From Iris pallida (Eukaryota; Streptophyta; Magnoliopsida; Asparagales; Iridaceae): a DNA stretch of 64,000 nucleotides. Shown in pieces: positions 1 through 8,833 of this stretch. Under the pieces are notes generated by a model that was given only the letters and a program-made list of their open reading frames with translations, made no database searches and was not told the DNA's origin. Both the position numbers and the translations under genes were made by a program. Each line of letters opens with the position of its first letter. Within the stretch, counting starts at the first letter, position 1. The stretch covers positions 4,920,234-4,984,233 of the forward strand of contig JANAVB010044017.1 in assembly GCA_029216955.1 (NCBI GenBank), in the 5' to 3' direction.

Positions 1-920
1 CGACATGCTGAGGTTTTGCCATCATACGGGTTGATGTTGAACGGCTTATATCTTGGTGGGAATGGAACATCCCTCCACTCAGCAGGATATGGTTGCCGTA
101 TTCTGAGATCTTGAGCATTTTCTCGGGCATGAAACATGGCACGGAGCTCTTGGACCTCTCTTCTTACTTCTCGGGTCTCATCTGTCGCGGCGGGGGCTGT
201 TATTTCGGGAGGGTTATTGCCCGGGTTTGGTGCCGCTGAGTTCGAATCTATATTGACCGCGGGGCCCGTGTTTGTTTGACCAGGCGCTCCTCCTTGTAAA
301 GTGGGCAGGGCCGCTTTAATCTCGTCTACAGACTTGACCAAAGCAAGTAATATGGCTTCGAGACTGTCGATGCACTGGCGATCACTGGAACCACCTTGAT
401 CGCTGTCCGTCATGAACACCGTTCTTACGTGAGGAGTGATGGAAGGAACGGTGGAGGATGTGCCCTCTGAGTCATACCCATGCACCGAGAAGTCATCGGG
501 ATAGGTGGGAATGTTCTTTTCGGGCTCGGACTCGGAGGGAATGGTATCCCCAGCTTCAGAGCTTACCTTGTCTTGAGAGTTACGGATGTCCTCGGGGGCA
601 TCAGCGTCCGTTGCTCCTGATGGAAGAGTTGTTTGTGCGGACTCGGTTCCTTGGAACATCGGATTGTTGTGGATGTTCGGAGGAGTGCTACCCCCAGCTC
701 CTTCAACCCCCAGCGATGTGGATGATGAATTTCCCATCGAGGTAAATTTCGTCTTTGAACAGGTGTGTTGGAATACACCAGTGGAGGGCAACCGTTTAGA
801 CGACAGTTTCTTAGTTGTAATGGTTGATATCTTCGGACTGGAGACGCTCGTTTTCTTCCTCCTCTCTTCGGTGGGAACTTTTTGAGCAGAATTGCAGGAG
901 ACAACAGGAGGTGCCTCATC
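1..920 (-). CDS. Gag N-terminal region of a Tat/Ogre-like Ty3/gypsy element (TE1), partial
   Basis: The minus strand is open from just after the TAA at 921-923 to the left edge, about 306 codons, so the protein is cut by the window. The first part is Ser/Thr/Pro-rich and low in complexity. The part encoded by about 1-410 has a charged helix-like stretch followed by PPRYKPFNINPYDGKTSA, which matches the start of the conserved plant retrotransposon Gag domain. Gag would form the cytoplasmic capsid that packages element RNA. The reading frame is the same as that of the upstream ORF (921-2132), from which one stop codon separates it. A Met at about 410 (MTDSDQGG) could start Gag by itself; another lies near 737. 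The Tat/Ogre assignment rests on the Gag style and the extra upstream ORF; pol is not visible. Confidence 0.7.
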
Positions 921-2132
921 TTATGAGTTTGGGTGCTGTAACCTTTGGAAGGCGGATGGCCGAGCTTCCGTCATTGCCGCGTTGTTGCAGCAGTAATTGA
1001 CGATGATTTGGATGCAGCGATGTCCAAGCGAAGACTCTTTGCACACCGACACTCCTTCTCTTTCCTTGCGTTTGTGGAGGATCGTTTCCCGCAGGTCAGA
1101 GGAACCACTCTGTCTATTTGCCGCGGGGGGCTGGACTTGAGCAGTTGTATACAACTTTCCATCCGAGGCCCGTGTGATAGTCAACGGGACGCTCCGATAG
1201 TCAGAGATTGGGACAGCTGACTGGGCTCGATGAGCCCGCACTGTCCTAGACTTCCTCCTTCTAGCACTTGTGGGTGCGTAATAGGAGGGGTCCAAGTTGA
1301 ATGCCACAGAGTCTGGTTTATTATACAGAGAATCATCAGGGTCCGGACCGTATGAGAGACGGTCGAAGACCGATCGAGAGAAGCGTGGAACGGACGTTAT
1401 GCGGCTAGAGTTGGGTACCGTGCAGGTTGTCTGCATGCGGTCGTCTTCTGCTATCGGATGAGTTGTCTTTGGGCGTCTAGGAGTCACGACCGTGCAGGCT
1501 GAACGCATGCGGTTGGCAATAGTGGCCGCATGGGTTTTCTGCAAGCGACTGACTCCTGTAGCCTCATGTGTTTCATCCATGTGATTGGCGACCGTAGCTG
1601 CATAAACTATGCGGCTGCCAGATGTGACCGCATGATTCTTCTTCATGCGGCTAGCGACTGTGGCCGCATGGGCTTTGTCCATGCGGCTAGCGGATGTGGT
1701 CGCATGAGCCTTTTTTACTCGGCTAGCACCCCTATGCGGCTCAATTCGCGTAGAGTTCCTCTTTGCCCCTGCAAGTCCAGCATCATAGTGTTTTCTTCTG
1801 CCAGACTTGGGGACAGCAGAGTTGTCTACGGTTTGAAGTGGGGCCGCAGAAGAGTCCTTCTCGCCGTCTTGAGCAACAGAGGGTATACCGTCGGGGGCTT
1901 GGGGAGGAGCAAATGATTTTGGCCTCCACTCTCTGCGAGCCTTTGTCGTGCGGGTGCGCTTCTGGACCGGGCCAGCGCTTCCTTCGGAGAGCATCTCTTC
2001 AAACGCTTGTTGGTCGAAGCGGACGACCATCTTTTGTTGCGTGGAGCCAAGTTTGGCTGCATCCGATTGCGTCACCAACTCCTCAGCCGTGGAGAAGTTA
2101 GTCCCTAGTAGAGTCGCCATCGTGTTTGCCAT
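921..2132 (-). CDS. Extra ORF upstream of gag in TE1 (403 aa, unknown function)
   Basis: An uninterrupted 403-codon ORF starts with MANTMATLLG and ends in TAA. The first 70 residues look globular (VVRFDQQAFEEML). The rest is basic and low in complexity. Residues about 130-245 form an imperfect 12-residue repeat of the type SRMxKxHAATxA. The ORF lies between the LTR and gag on the same strand and in the gag frame. Ogre/Tat retrotransposons are known to carry an additional ORF of unknown function upstream of gag, which is the best analogy. I see no enzyme motif. An alternative is that it is the N-terminal half of a long Gag precursor split by a recent stop. The ORF is intact, unlike every other retroelement gene in the window, which suggests that TE1 is one of the youngest insertions. 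Confidence 0.65.
   Translation of the reverse strand: MANTMATLLGTNFSTAEELVTQSDAAKLGSTQQKMVVRFDQQAFEEMLSEGSAGPVQKRTRTTKARREWRPKSFAPPQAPDGIPSVAQDGEKDSSAAPLQTVDNSAVPKSGRRKHYDAGLAGAKRNSTRIEPHRGASRVKKAHATTSASRMDKAHAATVASRMKKNHAVTSGSRIVYAATVANHMDETHEATGVSRLQKTHAATIANRMRSACTVVTPRRPKTTHPIAEDDRMQTTCTVPNSSRITSVPRFSRSVFDRLSYGPDPDDSLYNKPDSVAFNLDPSYYAPTSARRRKSRTVRAHRAQSAVPISDYRSVPLTITRASDGKLYTTAQVQPPAANRQSGSSDLRETILHKRKEREGVSVCKESSLGHRCIQIIVNYCCNNAAMTEARPSAFQRLQHPNS
1398..1741. repeat. 36-bp coding repeat containing YATGCGGCT in both orientations
   Basis: Plus-strand copies of the motif (or one-base variants) start at 1398, 1434, 1506, 1608, 1644, 1680 and about 1733. Inverted copies (GGCCGCATG type) start near 1524, 1627, 1662 and 1698. 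Direct copies at 1608, 1644 and 1680 are exactly 36 bases apart, which gives the 12-residue repeat in the protein of 921-2132. The same 9-mer fills the LTR of this element (2845-3382). Confidence 0.85.
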
Positions 2133-2501
2133 TGATTGTAAAAGTACAGAACAATTATCGGAGGACTGAACTTAGACTCACAATACAAACTCGTTTGTAC
2201 AAAGAAAGCCTAGGGACGAAAACCTAGGTACAGCAATCTAAGTACAATTGTTTATTTTAGATTCTGGGGGGTGACGATAGAGGCTCGGGAAGGCGACGGC
2301 AGCCCTGCCTTACTCCTTGGATGATCGGTATGCAGCCTTGGCTCCTTGTGAAAAGATGGTTGGCGTTGACGAAGAAGTGCTTTTTTTGCTCCTCTGTTGC
2401 TCTCCTGGCTTCTCTCTCTCTCTCTCTGTGTGTATTCTCTCTCTGACTCTGTATATTTTTATTCTTTTGTTGCCGGTCTTTGTGTAAAGAAATGATGCTG
2501 G

Positions 2502-2512
2502 CTATTTATAAG
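2502..2512 (-). promoter_or_regulatory. TATA box in the TE1 LTR
   Basis: The minus strand reads CTTATAAATAG, a good plant TATA box. It lies about 370 bases upstream of the first ATG of TE1 and downstream of the motif array, as expected for the U3/R boundary. Confidence 0.6.
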
Positions 2513-2844
2513 AGTGGGGTATGATCATTAGGGTTCGCTAATGATCATTTGTTTGGAATGTCGGCGCTCCTTCAATCTATCTGAACCCTTGATCCTGATT
2601 ACAATGAATCTCGGCCATTAATGAGGATAGCACCGAATCTTGTGAGCAATTAATGTTAACTGCTTTAAATCTCCATGATGGATTCTACCAATATCCGATT
2701 GCTCGCCACGTGTCCCGTTGGCTTGATGATAAATGATATGCCTTGATCTCAGTAATTATGATGATGATGTCAAATATATTTGTTGAGATTCGGTTAAATC
2801 GTTGATTGATCCGATGCCACGTATTTTGATTGTAGGTCCTGCCA

Positions 2845-3382
2845 GAGCCGCATAGGATGGGCAACACTTGAACCGCAGGGAGATACTCTTCGTGAGCCGT
2901 ATATATATAGTCTTTACGAGCCGCATAAGCTAGCGTTGTATTGAGCCGCAGGGGCTGAGCTCTCAGTGGGCCGCATATGGCTGATTTCTGCTAGTCATAT
3001 AGGGTGACTTCTCAGTGAGCCGCATGAAGCTATTCTCTATTTAAGCCGCATGAGATTTGCCACGTGGCAACCTAGGATTTCTGACGGATCGGGTCAGAGA
3101 TCTTCTTCTTTTCCCGAAGAGTCTGTCATTATGGCAGAGCCATTATGACACTTTATGCCAGAGCCGCCACAGTCGTCAAATCGTGTCAGAGCATTAAATG
3201 AGGCCAATATTCAAAGGGCCAGCTGTAGGGAAGGATCACAGGGGGACACGTGGCATCGAACGAGCCGCATATTCCTGCTGAACCGCATACACTCTCGAGC
3301 TGCATGAGACGGAGAGTCTTCCTTTGAACTGTATAAGACAGCTCCCATATGAGCCGTATGGGCTTCGTATCCGGAGCCGCAT
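2845..3382 (-). repeat. Array of the ATGCGGCTC motif, period about 24.5 bp, in the TE1 LTR
   Basis: On the plus strand GAGCCGCAT or a close variant starts at 2845, 2871, 2894, 2918, 2943, 2968, 3017, 3043, 3137, 3161, 3262, 3281, 3297, 3326, 3351 and 3374. Most gaps are 23-26 bases or multiples of that. The bases between motifs are not conserved, so this is not an ordinary tandem repeat. Confidence 0.85.
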
Positions 3383-3416
3383 GGACCATTATTCTGATAT
3401 TTTCTATGCTTCTACA

Positions 3417-5190
3417 GGTAACTACACCGCTGCTACTGCCATCCGCAATACTAGAGGAGAAGGTTCAACTTCGCCTCGAAAGAAGGAAAACTCCGGCTCA
3501 CCTGAAATGCTAAAAACAACCCTGCTAATATGGCAGTCTATCCTAGCATACTAGTCCCTCAACCAATCCATCCCTAAGACCACACCATAATCGGCCATTG
3601 GGAACTCTATCAATCTAGCGAAGAATTCTCTACCACTAACTACGATCCGACACGAGGAAAACACCATATCTACTTCCACAAGTTCGTTACCAGTAAGTAT
3701 ATTGAGCCTTACTGATAATGACTCAGGCTCCAGTCCTACCCGTGTCGCTAATCGTGCAGACATAAATGAATGCGAGGCACCCGAATCAAATAATACTGAA
3801 GTTGGAAAGGTGTTGACGAGAATAGTACCTGCCACCACCTCACCTGGTGCTAATCCTTCCTCTCCCATGGTCAAAGCCAGCACTTTACCATGTCCTCTGG
3901 GTGCGGGTCCCTTCTGCTGAAAACTTCTCTGCCTGCTCTGGATCAGGGCTTGGGCTTGGGCATACTGCTACGGTCTTTGCTGCTGTAATGTCTGGGCCTG
4001 CGTCAGCAATGGCCTCGGGAATGGGTACTGCTGCTGCTGCTGCTAGACAGGTGCTGTTTCTCTCACCGAAGGACTAGAGAAAGCTGATGATGAACTTCTC
4101 CTATTCGGGCAGTTCCCAACCTTGTGGTCCGGGGCACCACAAACCAAGCACAAACCCAGTGCTCTGCAATACTCTGATATCACATGCCCTGGCTTCCCGC
4201 AGTGTGAACATCCCACTGCGGAAGACTGCTTCTGCTTTTGCTGCTGAGGGTACGTCAGGGTTGAATGTTGAACCGACGTCACTGAGGCCGCCCGCCTCGG
4301 AGCTCCAATGGTCAAGGCCCTAGCTGTCGGGGCTGGTGCTGAAGACTGATTCATCTGGTCGTGGGATCGCTTCAGACCCCCGGTCCTATCCACGATCCTC
4401 TGGGAGGTATACTCATGCATCCTTGCTGCTCTCAATACCGCATCAAAAGTCTGATGCTCAAACTACTCTACTGTCAGTAAAATCTCGAGATGGAGCCCCT
4501 GCTGGAACCGCTGGGCTCTATCGAACTCGGTCGCTACCAAGGTGGGAGCAAACCGACTGAGTCTCGAGAACTCGGCCGCATATCCGTCGACCGTCCTGCC
4601 CATCAACTTCAGATTGGTGAACCTCGTCTGTAGATCGTACCGAGCTACAGCATCGAAATACTTGGTCTGGAATCTCTCTCTGAATGCTGCCCAAGCAATA
4701 GGTGCCAATAATCCAACGACCTGTACCGCCTACCAGCTGCGGGCAAGATCCAATAACTACAGGCGCACCACTGCCACCTTCTCGGCTTCCGGAGTCCTGG
4801 CTGCTTCTAAAATCACTTTTGTGTCCTGAAGCCAAGCATCAGCAGCGATAGCATCTTCGCTGCCATCAAAGAATAGAGGGTTCAAGCGCTTAAAGCTGTT
4901 GGCCGCGCTGTTACCCTGATGACCTCCTCTGGTCAAGGCATCTGCCACCGCCTGGTTCAAGGCATCTCCTCGACGGTCCTGGGAAGCCAATAATGACCTG
5001 ATGAGACCTACCAAAGTGCCATCGTCAGGCTCTGCAGGCTGGACGGGCTGAACTGGTGGCTCTCCTCCAGTAGGCACGACTCTGGAGGCTACTCCTGAAT
5101 GCTGGGCTTGATCTCCGGGTTGCTGCTGGTCCACGGGAGGTGCTCCGCCTTGCCGATCGGTAGGACCAGGAACAATGCCGCTGAAGAATA
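3417..5190 (-). pseudogene. TE2 gag-protease remnant (Ty3/gypsy), interrupted by TE1
   Basis: One reading frame runs from about 5190 down to 3417 and is broken only by in-frame stops, mostly TAG (for example at 4757, 4463, 4043 and 3551). The order is: Gag N-terminus; the Gag core (FDGSEDAIAADAWL, RTVDGYAAEFSRL); a zinc knuckle of the form CSHCGKPGHVISEYC followed by a second Cys-His cluster; and an aspartic protease with DSGASHSF, ending at LGMDWL plus about 40 residues. Reverse transcriptase should follow, but TE1 begins there. Several stops fit CAG-to-TAG changes, so this was one gag-pro frame that decayed without frameshifts. No good ATG is visible at its start. Confidence 0.85.
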
Positions 5191-5379
5191 CGACATAGAA
5201 AACAATAAGGAAGGACCAGGACAGATCAAAGATACAAGCATGTGATCAGCTCAAGATTTCAGGGATTAAGAGGATACGAACAGAGATCAAGGGCGAGTAC
5301 TGATTGAGACATCTATTCAGTAAACCCGCACATATTTTGATTTACAAGACCTGTATGGGCCACCACTTAAACCATGTAA
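5191..5379 (-). other. TE2 untranslated leader with degenerate primer-binding site
   Basis: Immediately inside the LTR the minus strand reads TTACATGGTTTAAGTGG. This has the spacing of the iMet primer-binding site seen in the LARD family (LTR, 3-4 bases, TGGTATCAGAGC) but only partial identity. No gene is seen here. Confidence 0.45.
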
Positions 5380-6060
5380 TGTCCCAGAACCAGAATACTG
5401 GAGAGCGGGGGCGTACATAGCCAGCTGCGTATATTGAAGTGCAACCCACCTCTCTATACGGTCACGGCTGTCTAGATACAAGAGGGTTTAACTACAATCC
5501 ATCAGTCACATATGGTCATGAACAAGCCTATTGTCTCAATCTCAAGCAAGCAATAATAGTCACAAGATATCAAAGCACCAAATATACAATAGTAAGGCGT
5601 CCCATACATTACATATTCGGATGATCATGAAGCTAGTCGTACAAAATGTTAAGACTAGCAAGAGTTTCAGTCATACATGATCAACCCTAGGATTTGTCAA
5701 TCATGTTACAGCCCATAGGCAGACAGTAAATAAAGGTACAATACGAGCTAACACGTGCTCGCCGGCCAAACGCCTCAAAAGAATAATTTTACAATAAAGT
5801 GGGTGGACAAAAAGAAACCTACTCGTTGTCAGGGTTATGCCTGGTGGTCACCATCTAGCTGGAAGGTAGGTGGATCTCTGGTTCTGCTCCGATATCTAGC
5901 CATACAAAATCAGCTGGGTCAGACCCCAGAAAGAGCAAGTGCCACAAAGGAGGCTTCACTTAGGAACTAAAACCAGAATATCACAATAGAATATAAAAGA
6001 TGATTATAAACGAAACTGATAATAATAAAGATAACAACAGTAAATTGAGTACGAGAAAAC

Positions 6061-6550
6061 CATTCAAGTAGCCAGGTCACAACCCTTAAACCAAACAAGG
6101 ACCAGGGTTGGAACCCTTTACCTGAATTGAAACCCGTCTCAACTACTTGTTGGTAAAGTAAAACATGATGAGCTCGACATAGGGTGAAATAAGACAATAA
6201 TCGAAGAGAGGACACAGAACTGCTCTGGGAGCCAGGTTACAACCCTTAAACTAAATAAGGATCGGGGTTGTGACCCTTCACCTGAACAGAATTGGACCCC
6301 TGATCTTTATTGTTAAGGCCAGTATGAGTAATCATGCTATTGAATTAAGATAAATTAGGACAAGCATGGCATGAGGAGCAATAAGACAATAAATGAAGAG
6401 AGGATACATAACTGCTCCGGAAGCCAGTTACAACCCTTAAACCAAACAAGAACCGAGGTTGTAACCATTCGCCTGAACAGAATTGGACCCCTGATCGTTA
6501 TTGTTGAGGCAAGCATATGTAATCATGTCATGTCACAATCTTATACAGGA
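6061..6550. repeat. Three imperfect direct repeats in the TE2 LTR
   Basis: A block containing ACAACCCTTAAAC, ACAAGGACC-like sequence and GTTGNAACC recurs near 6078, 6239 and 6429 (spacing about 161 and 190 bases). The copies share GACAATAA, GAAGAGAGGA and GGACCCCTGAT segments. Confidence 0.75.
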
Positions 6551-7205
6551 TCAGGACAAGACTAAGCTGGGCTAGACTCCATCCAATCAATCACGGCCAA
6601 GCAAAGAGTACGGCTTGATACTTTAACTAACTAGGATTGTCACAGGCCTAGTTACTAGCAAGATGCAATAAGATTATCCCAACAGCTACAAGCCCTGCAG
6701 ACCCCATCCAGGTTATCCAGGTCGAATGTCCGTTTATGAAGGATGCAACACGTGACTGTGTGCTGGAAATGTGCCCTACTCGTTGGTAGGCTACAAGTCC
6801 AATTGGTACACCCAGATAACGGGATTGCCTGTAGCTGGAAAATCTCTTCATGACTACTGAATTATTCTAGTTCATTAGCCTTAGTCAATTGCAGTAGGTA
6901 TCCCTGACCGTGGTACTCAGGGATCCTATCCTAGACATGATGCAAGACAGTACTGGTTTATTTGTACAAACACAATCGTCCATGTTGTCCAGGTCATTCA
7001 TACTTGTCATGTCAGGCTAGCTGTCATAACAGCATGTCGGGTATAATATGTTAGATTTATTTGTCAAGAGTGCGCCACAGCGGGCAACTATTGTTTCCAT
7101 GGAACATATCAGAGCTTACATGACATAAGCATAAATGTGATATTTCAATTTAATACTAATAATAATAATATATAATAATAATAAAAGAGGAAAAGACTGT
7201 GCAAG

Positions 7206-7752
7206 GAGCCATGCAGCTAAGAGAATCGAGCTCATGCGGCCAAGAGATTGGAACTTATGCGGCTGAAATGAAGGATCTCCTGCGGCTAGGGTATGGCAGG
7301 GGCTCATGCGACTGGGTGCCATGCGGCTGGAATAATGCAAGTCTATACGGCTAGGGAACCATTGAGCATATGCGGCTGGGGAGTTGCTAGGGCCTTATGC
7401 GATTGCGGTTCAACAAGTACATGTGGCTCAAGGAAAGTTGGACTTATACGGCTCAACAAGGGACGGGTCTTATGCGGCTCGAAATTGCCAAAGCCTTATG
7501 CGGCTGCAGGGGGTTGACTTCTTGCGGCTGGAAAGTAATGTGCCATGCGACTAAGTCAAGTCAAGGCATGATGCGGCTGCAGGAAAGTGAGTATATGCTG
7601 CTGAATGAAATCAGGGCTCATGCGGCTAAGGGTGTTCGGGTCTCATGCGGCCAGAAAGAAGGGTGATTCTTATGCGTCCCGGGTTAGAAGTTCATGCGGT
7701 TGAAAAAGACTTGTCGCAGGAATGTTCATGCGGTCAAGTACTGCCATGCAGC
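7206..7752 (+). repeat. Array of about 23 YATGCGGCT motifs, period about 24 bp
   Basis: Copies or one-base variants start near 7210, 7233, 7257, 7279, 7305, 7320, 7344, 7369, 7396, 7420, 7445, 7471, 7497, 7522, 7544, 7570, 7594, 7619, 7645, 7671, 7693, 7728 and 7744. The mean spacing is about 24 bases. Spacers are unrelated, apart from a bias for a purine-rich start. The array lies inside the TE2 LTR and creates meaningless short ORFs on the plus strand. Confidence 0.85.
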
Positions 7753-8181
7753 TGAAGACTGTCTTCTTCTCTGCTTGTCCGAGAAGAAGAGCCATGAAGT
7801 TCATGGCTTCAAAGCTCCATAAACCCTTCATCCGAGGTCGGAATCCAGATTTTCATAGGTCAAAATGGGGCAGAATGAAATTCTCTACAACATGGAACCA
7901 TCAAAACTTAGAAATAACAATGTTAAATAGATCAAAACCCAAGAAATTCAAAAATACAATAAACTTAGATCTACACAAATTGAACCGTAGAAATTAGAAA
8001 TGCTAAGTATTAAAGTGTGTTAGAATCTCATGAGGAAGAGAATAGAACAATAAAAATTGAGTTCCTCCATAAAGTAAGCTGCACTTGCCTAAGCCCTACT
8101 CCCTGGTAGGTGAAGAAGTAATGGTGGAGAAGAAGAAGAAGTAATAGAGAAAAATTAATGAGGAGAGAGAGGGTTGAGCGG

Positions 8182-8189
8182 CTATAAAT
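8182..8189 (-). promoter_or_regulatory. TATA box in the TE2 LTR
   Basis: The minus strand reads ATTTATAG, about 185 bases from the LTR start, and is followed by a CT-rich leader typical of plant retrotransposon transcripts. Confidence 0.45.
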
Positions 8190-8372
8190 GAAGATGGTAG
8201 TGGTAGGTAGGGTTGGTTCACAACAAAACCGAACCAAGCCAAACCAGCCGAACCGAACCAAGATAAACCAATCAATGGAATGCCAATAATAAATCAAGCA
8301 GGAAGTCATGTAATAAGAGTTTAAATACGTACACGTATACCAAGATACGTAATACGAACCACAGTCATTACA

Positions 8373-8762
8373 TCGAATGAGAGGATTACAACAAAACAGA
8401 TAAAGACTATCCTGAAGGAATCTAAGTTCCTGCGAGATGGAACGACTTTGTGGTAATACGTGAGGGTTTTAGAGGAAGGATCAGTCATCCCCTTCTTTAT
8501 ATACTTGATTAGATAGGTTCAAGTATTAAAGAGATTAGGAGGAAAACGATTGAATTTGAAACAAATTCAAATTCAATGAAGGTTTAGGTAGTCGATTAGA
8601 ACAGGGCTTTAAATATTAAAGTTTATCACTAAAACCCTCTAAAGTGTAATTTTACAAAAACCCCTTCCCTTTCTCTATTTAACTTAATAGATATTTATAT
8701 ACTAATCTCTAAAATATTAAATTCATAGCAATTAAAAATAACTATTGGTACGAGGGTTTACA
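8373..8762 (-). mobile_element. 3' LTR of TE3, first 390 bp (cut by TE2)
   Basis: The minus strand begins TGTAAACCCTCGTACC at 8762 directly after a polypurine tract. The segment is closely similar, base for base over nearly its whole length, to 57964-58348, which I take as the start of the 5' LTR of the same element. It stops at 8373, where TE2 begins. Confidence 0.8.
8495..8503 (-). promoter_or_regulatory. TATA box in the TE3 3' LTR
   Basis: The minus strand reads TATATAAAG followed by GAAGGGGATGACTG. The same site is conserved at 58085-58093 in the 5' LTR. Confidence 0.6.
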
Positions 8763-8783
8763 AATCTACTCCCCTCAAAAAAT
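8763..8783 (-). other. Polypurine tract of TE3
   Basis: The minus strand reads TTTTTTGAGGGGAGTAGATT directly before the LTR. Just upstream is TTTCGAGGACGAAAT, a sequence commonly seen near the 3' end of plant chromoviruses. Confidence 0.7.
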
Positions 8784-8833
8784 TTCGTCCTCGAAATTTA
8801 AGGGTAGTCGCAAGATAGTAATATACCTCATGG

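Larger units (their letters stand above)
2265..3416 (-). mobile_element. 5' LTR of TE1 (Tat/Ogre-like), minus orientation
   Basis: The coding sequence of TE2 reads through continuously up to about 3417 and then stops matching, which places the LTR edge there. The minus-strand sequence at that point begins TGTAGAAGC. The other edge is less certain; a TG (LTR end CA on the minus strand) at 2265 is my best guess, and no primer-binding site was recognised. The segment contains a minus-strand TATA box, a CT-rich tract near 2407-2430, and a dense motif array at 2845-3382. The leader to the first ATG (2132) is about 130 bases. The matching 3' LTR lies outside the window. Confidence 0.6.
5380..8372 (-). 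mobile_element. 5' LTR of TE2, 2,993 bp
   Basis: The minus strand starts TGTAATGACTGTGG at 8372 and ends TTCTGGGACA at 5380, a TG...CA pair. The start is defined sharply because it interrupts a sequence that is continuous in the second TE3 LTR: TCGAA at 8373-8377 matches the uninterrupted TCGAA at 57964-57968. The LTR holds a minus-strand TATA box (about 8182-8189), a CT-rich leader, a 23-copy motif array and a three-copy repeat. Tiny ORFs within it have no recognisable similarity. Confidence 0.75.

Noticed and set aside
945..2101. Plus-strand reading frames opposite TE1 ORF1
   Set aside because: They are antisense shadows of the long minus-strand frame and end at random positions.
7206..7752. 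Regularly spaced short repeats that look like a CRISPR array
   Set aside because: The repeat is only 8-9 bases with about 15-base spacers, in a plant LTR, with no cas genes. The spacing is also not exact.
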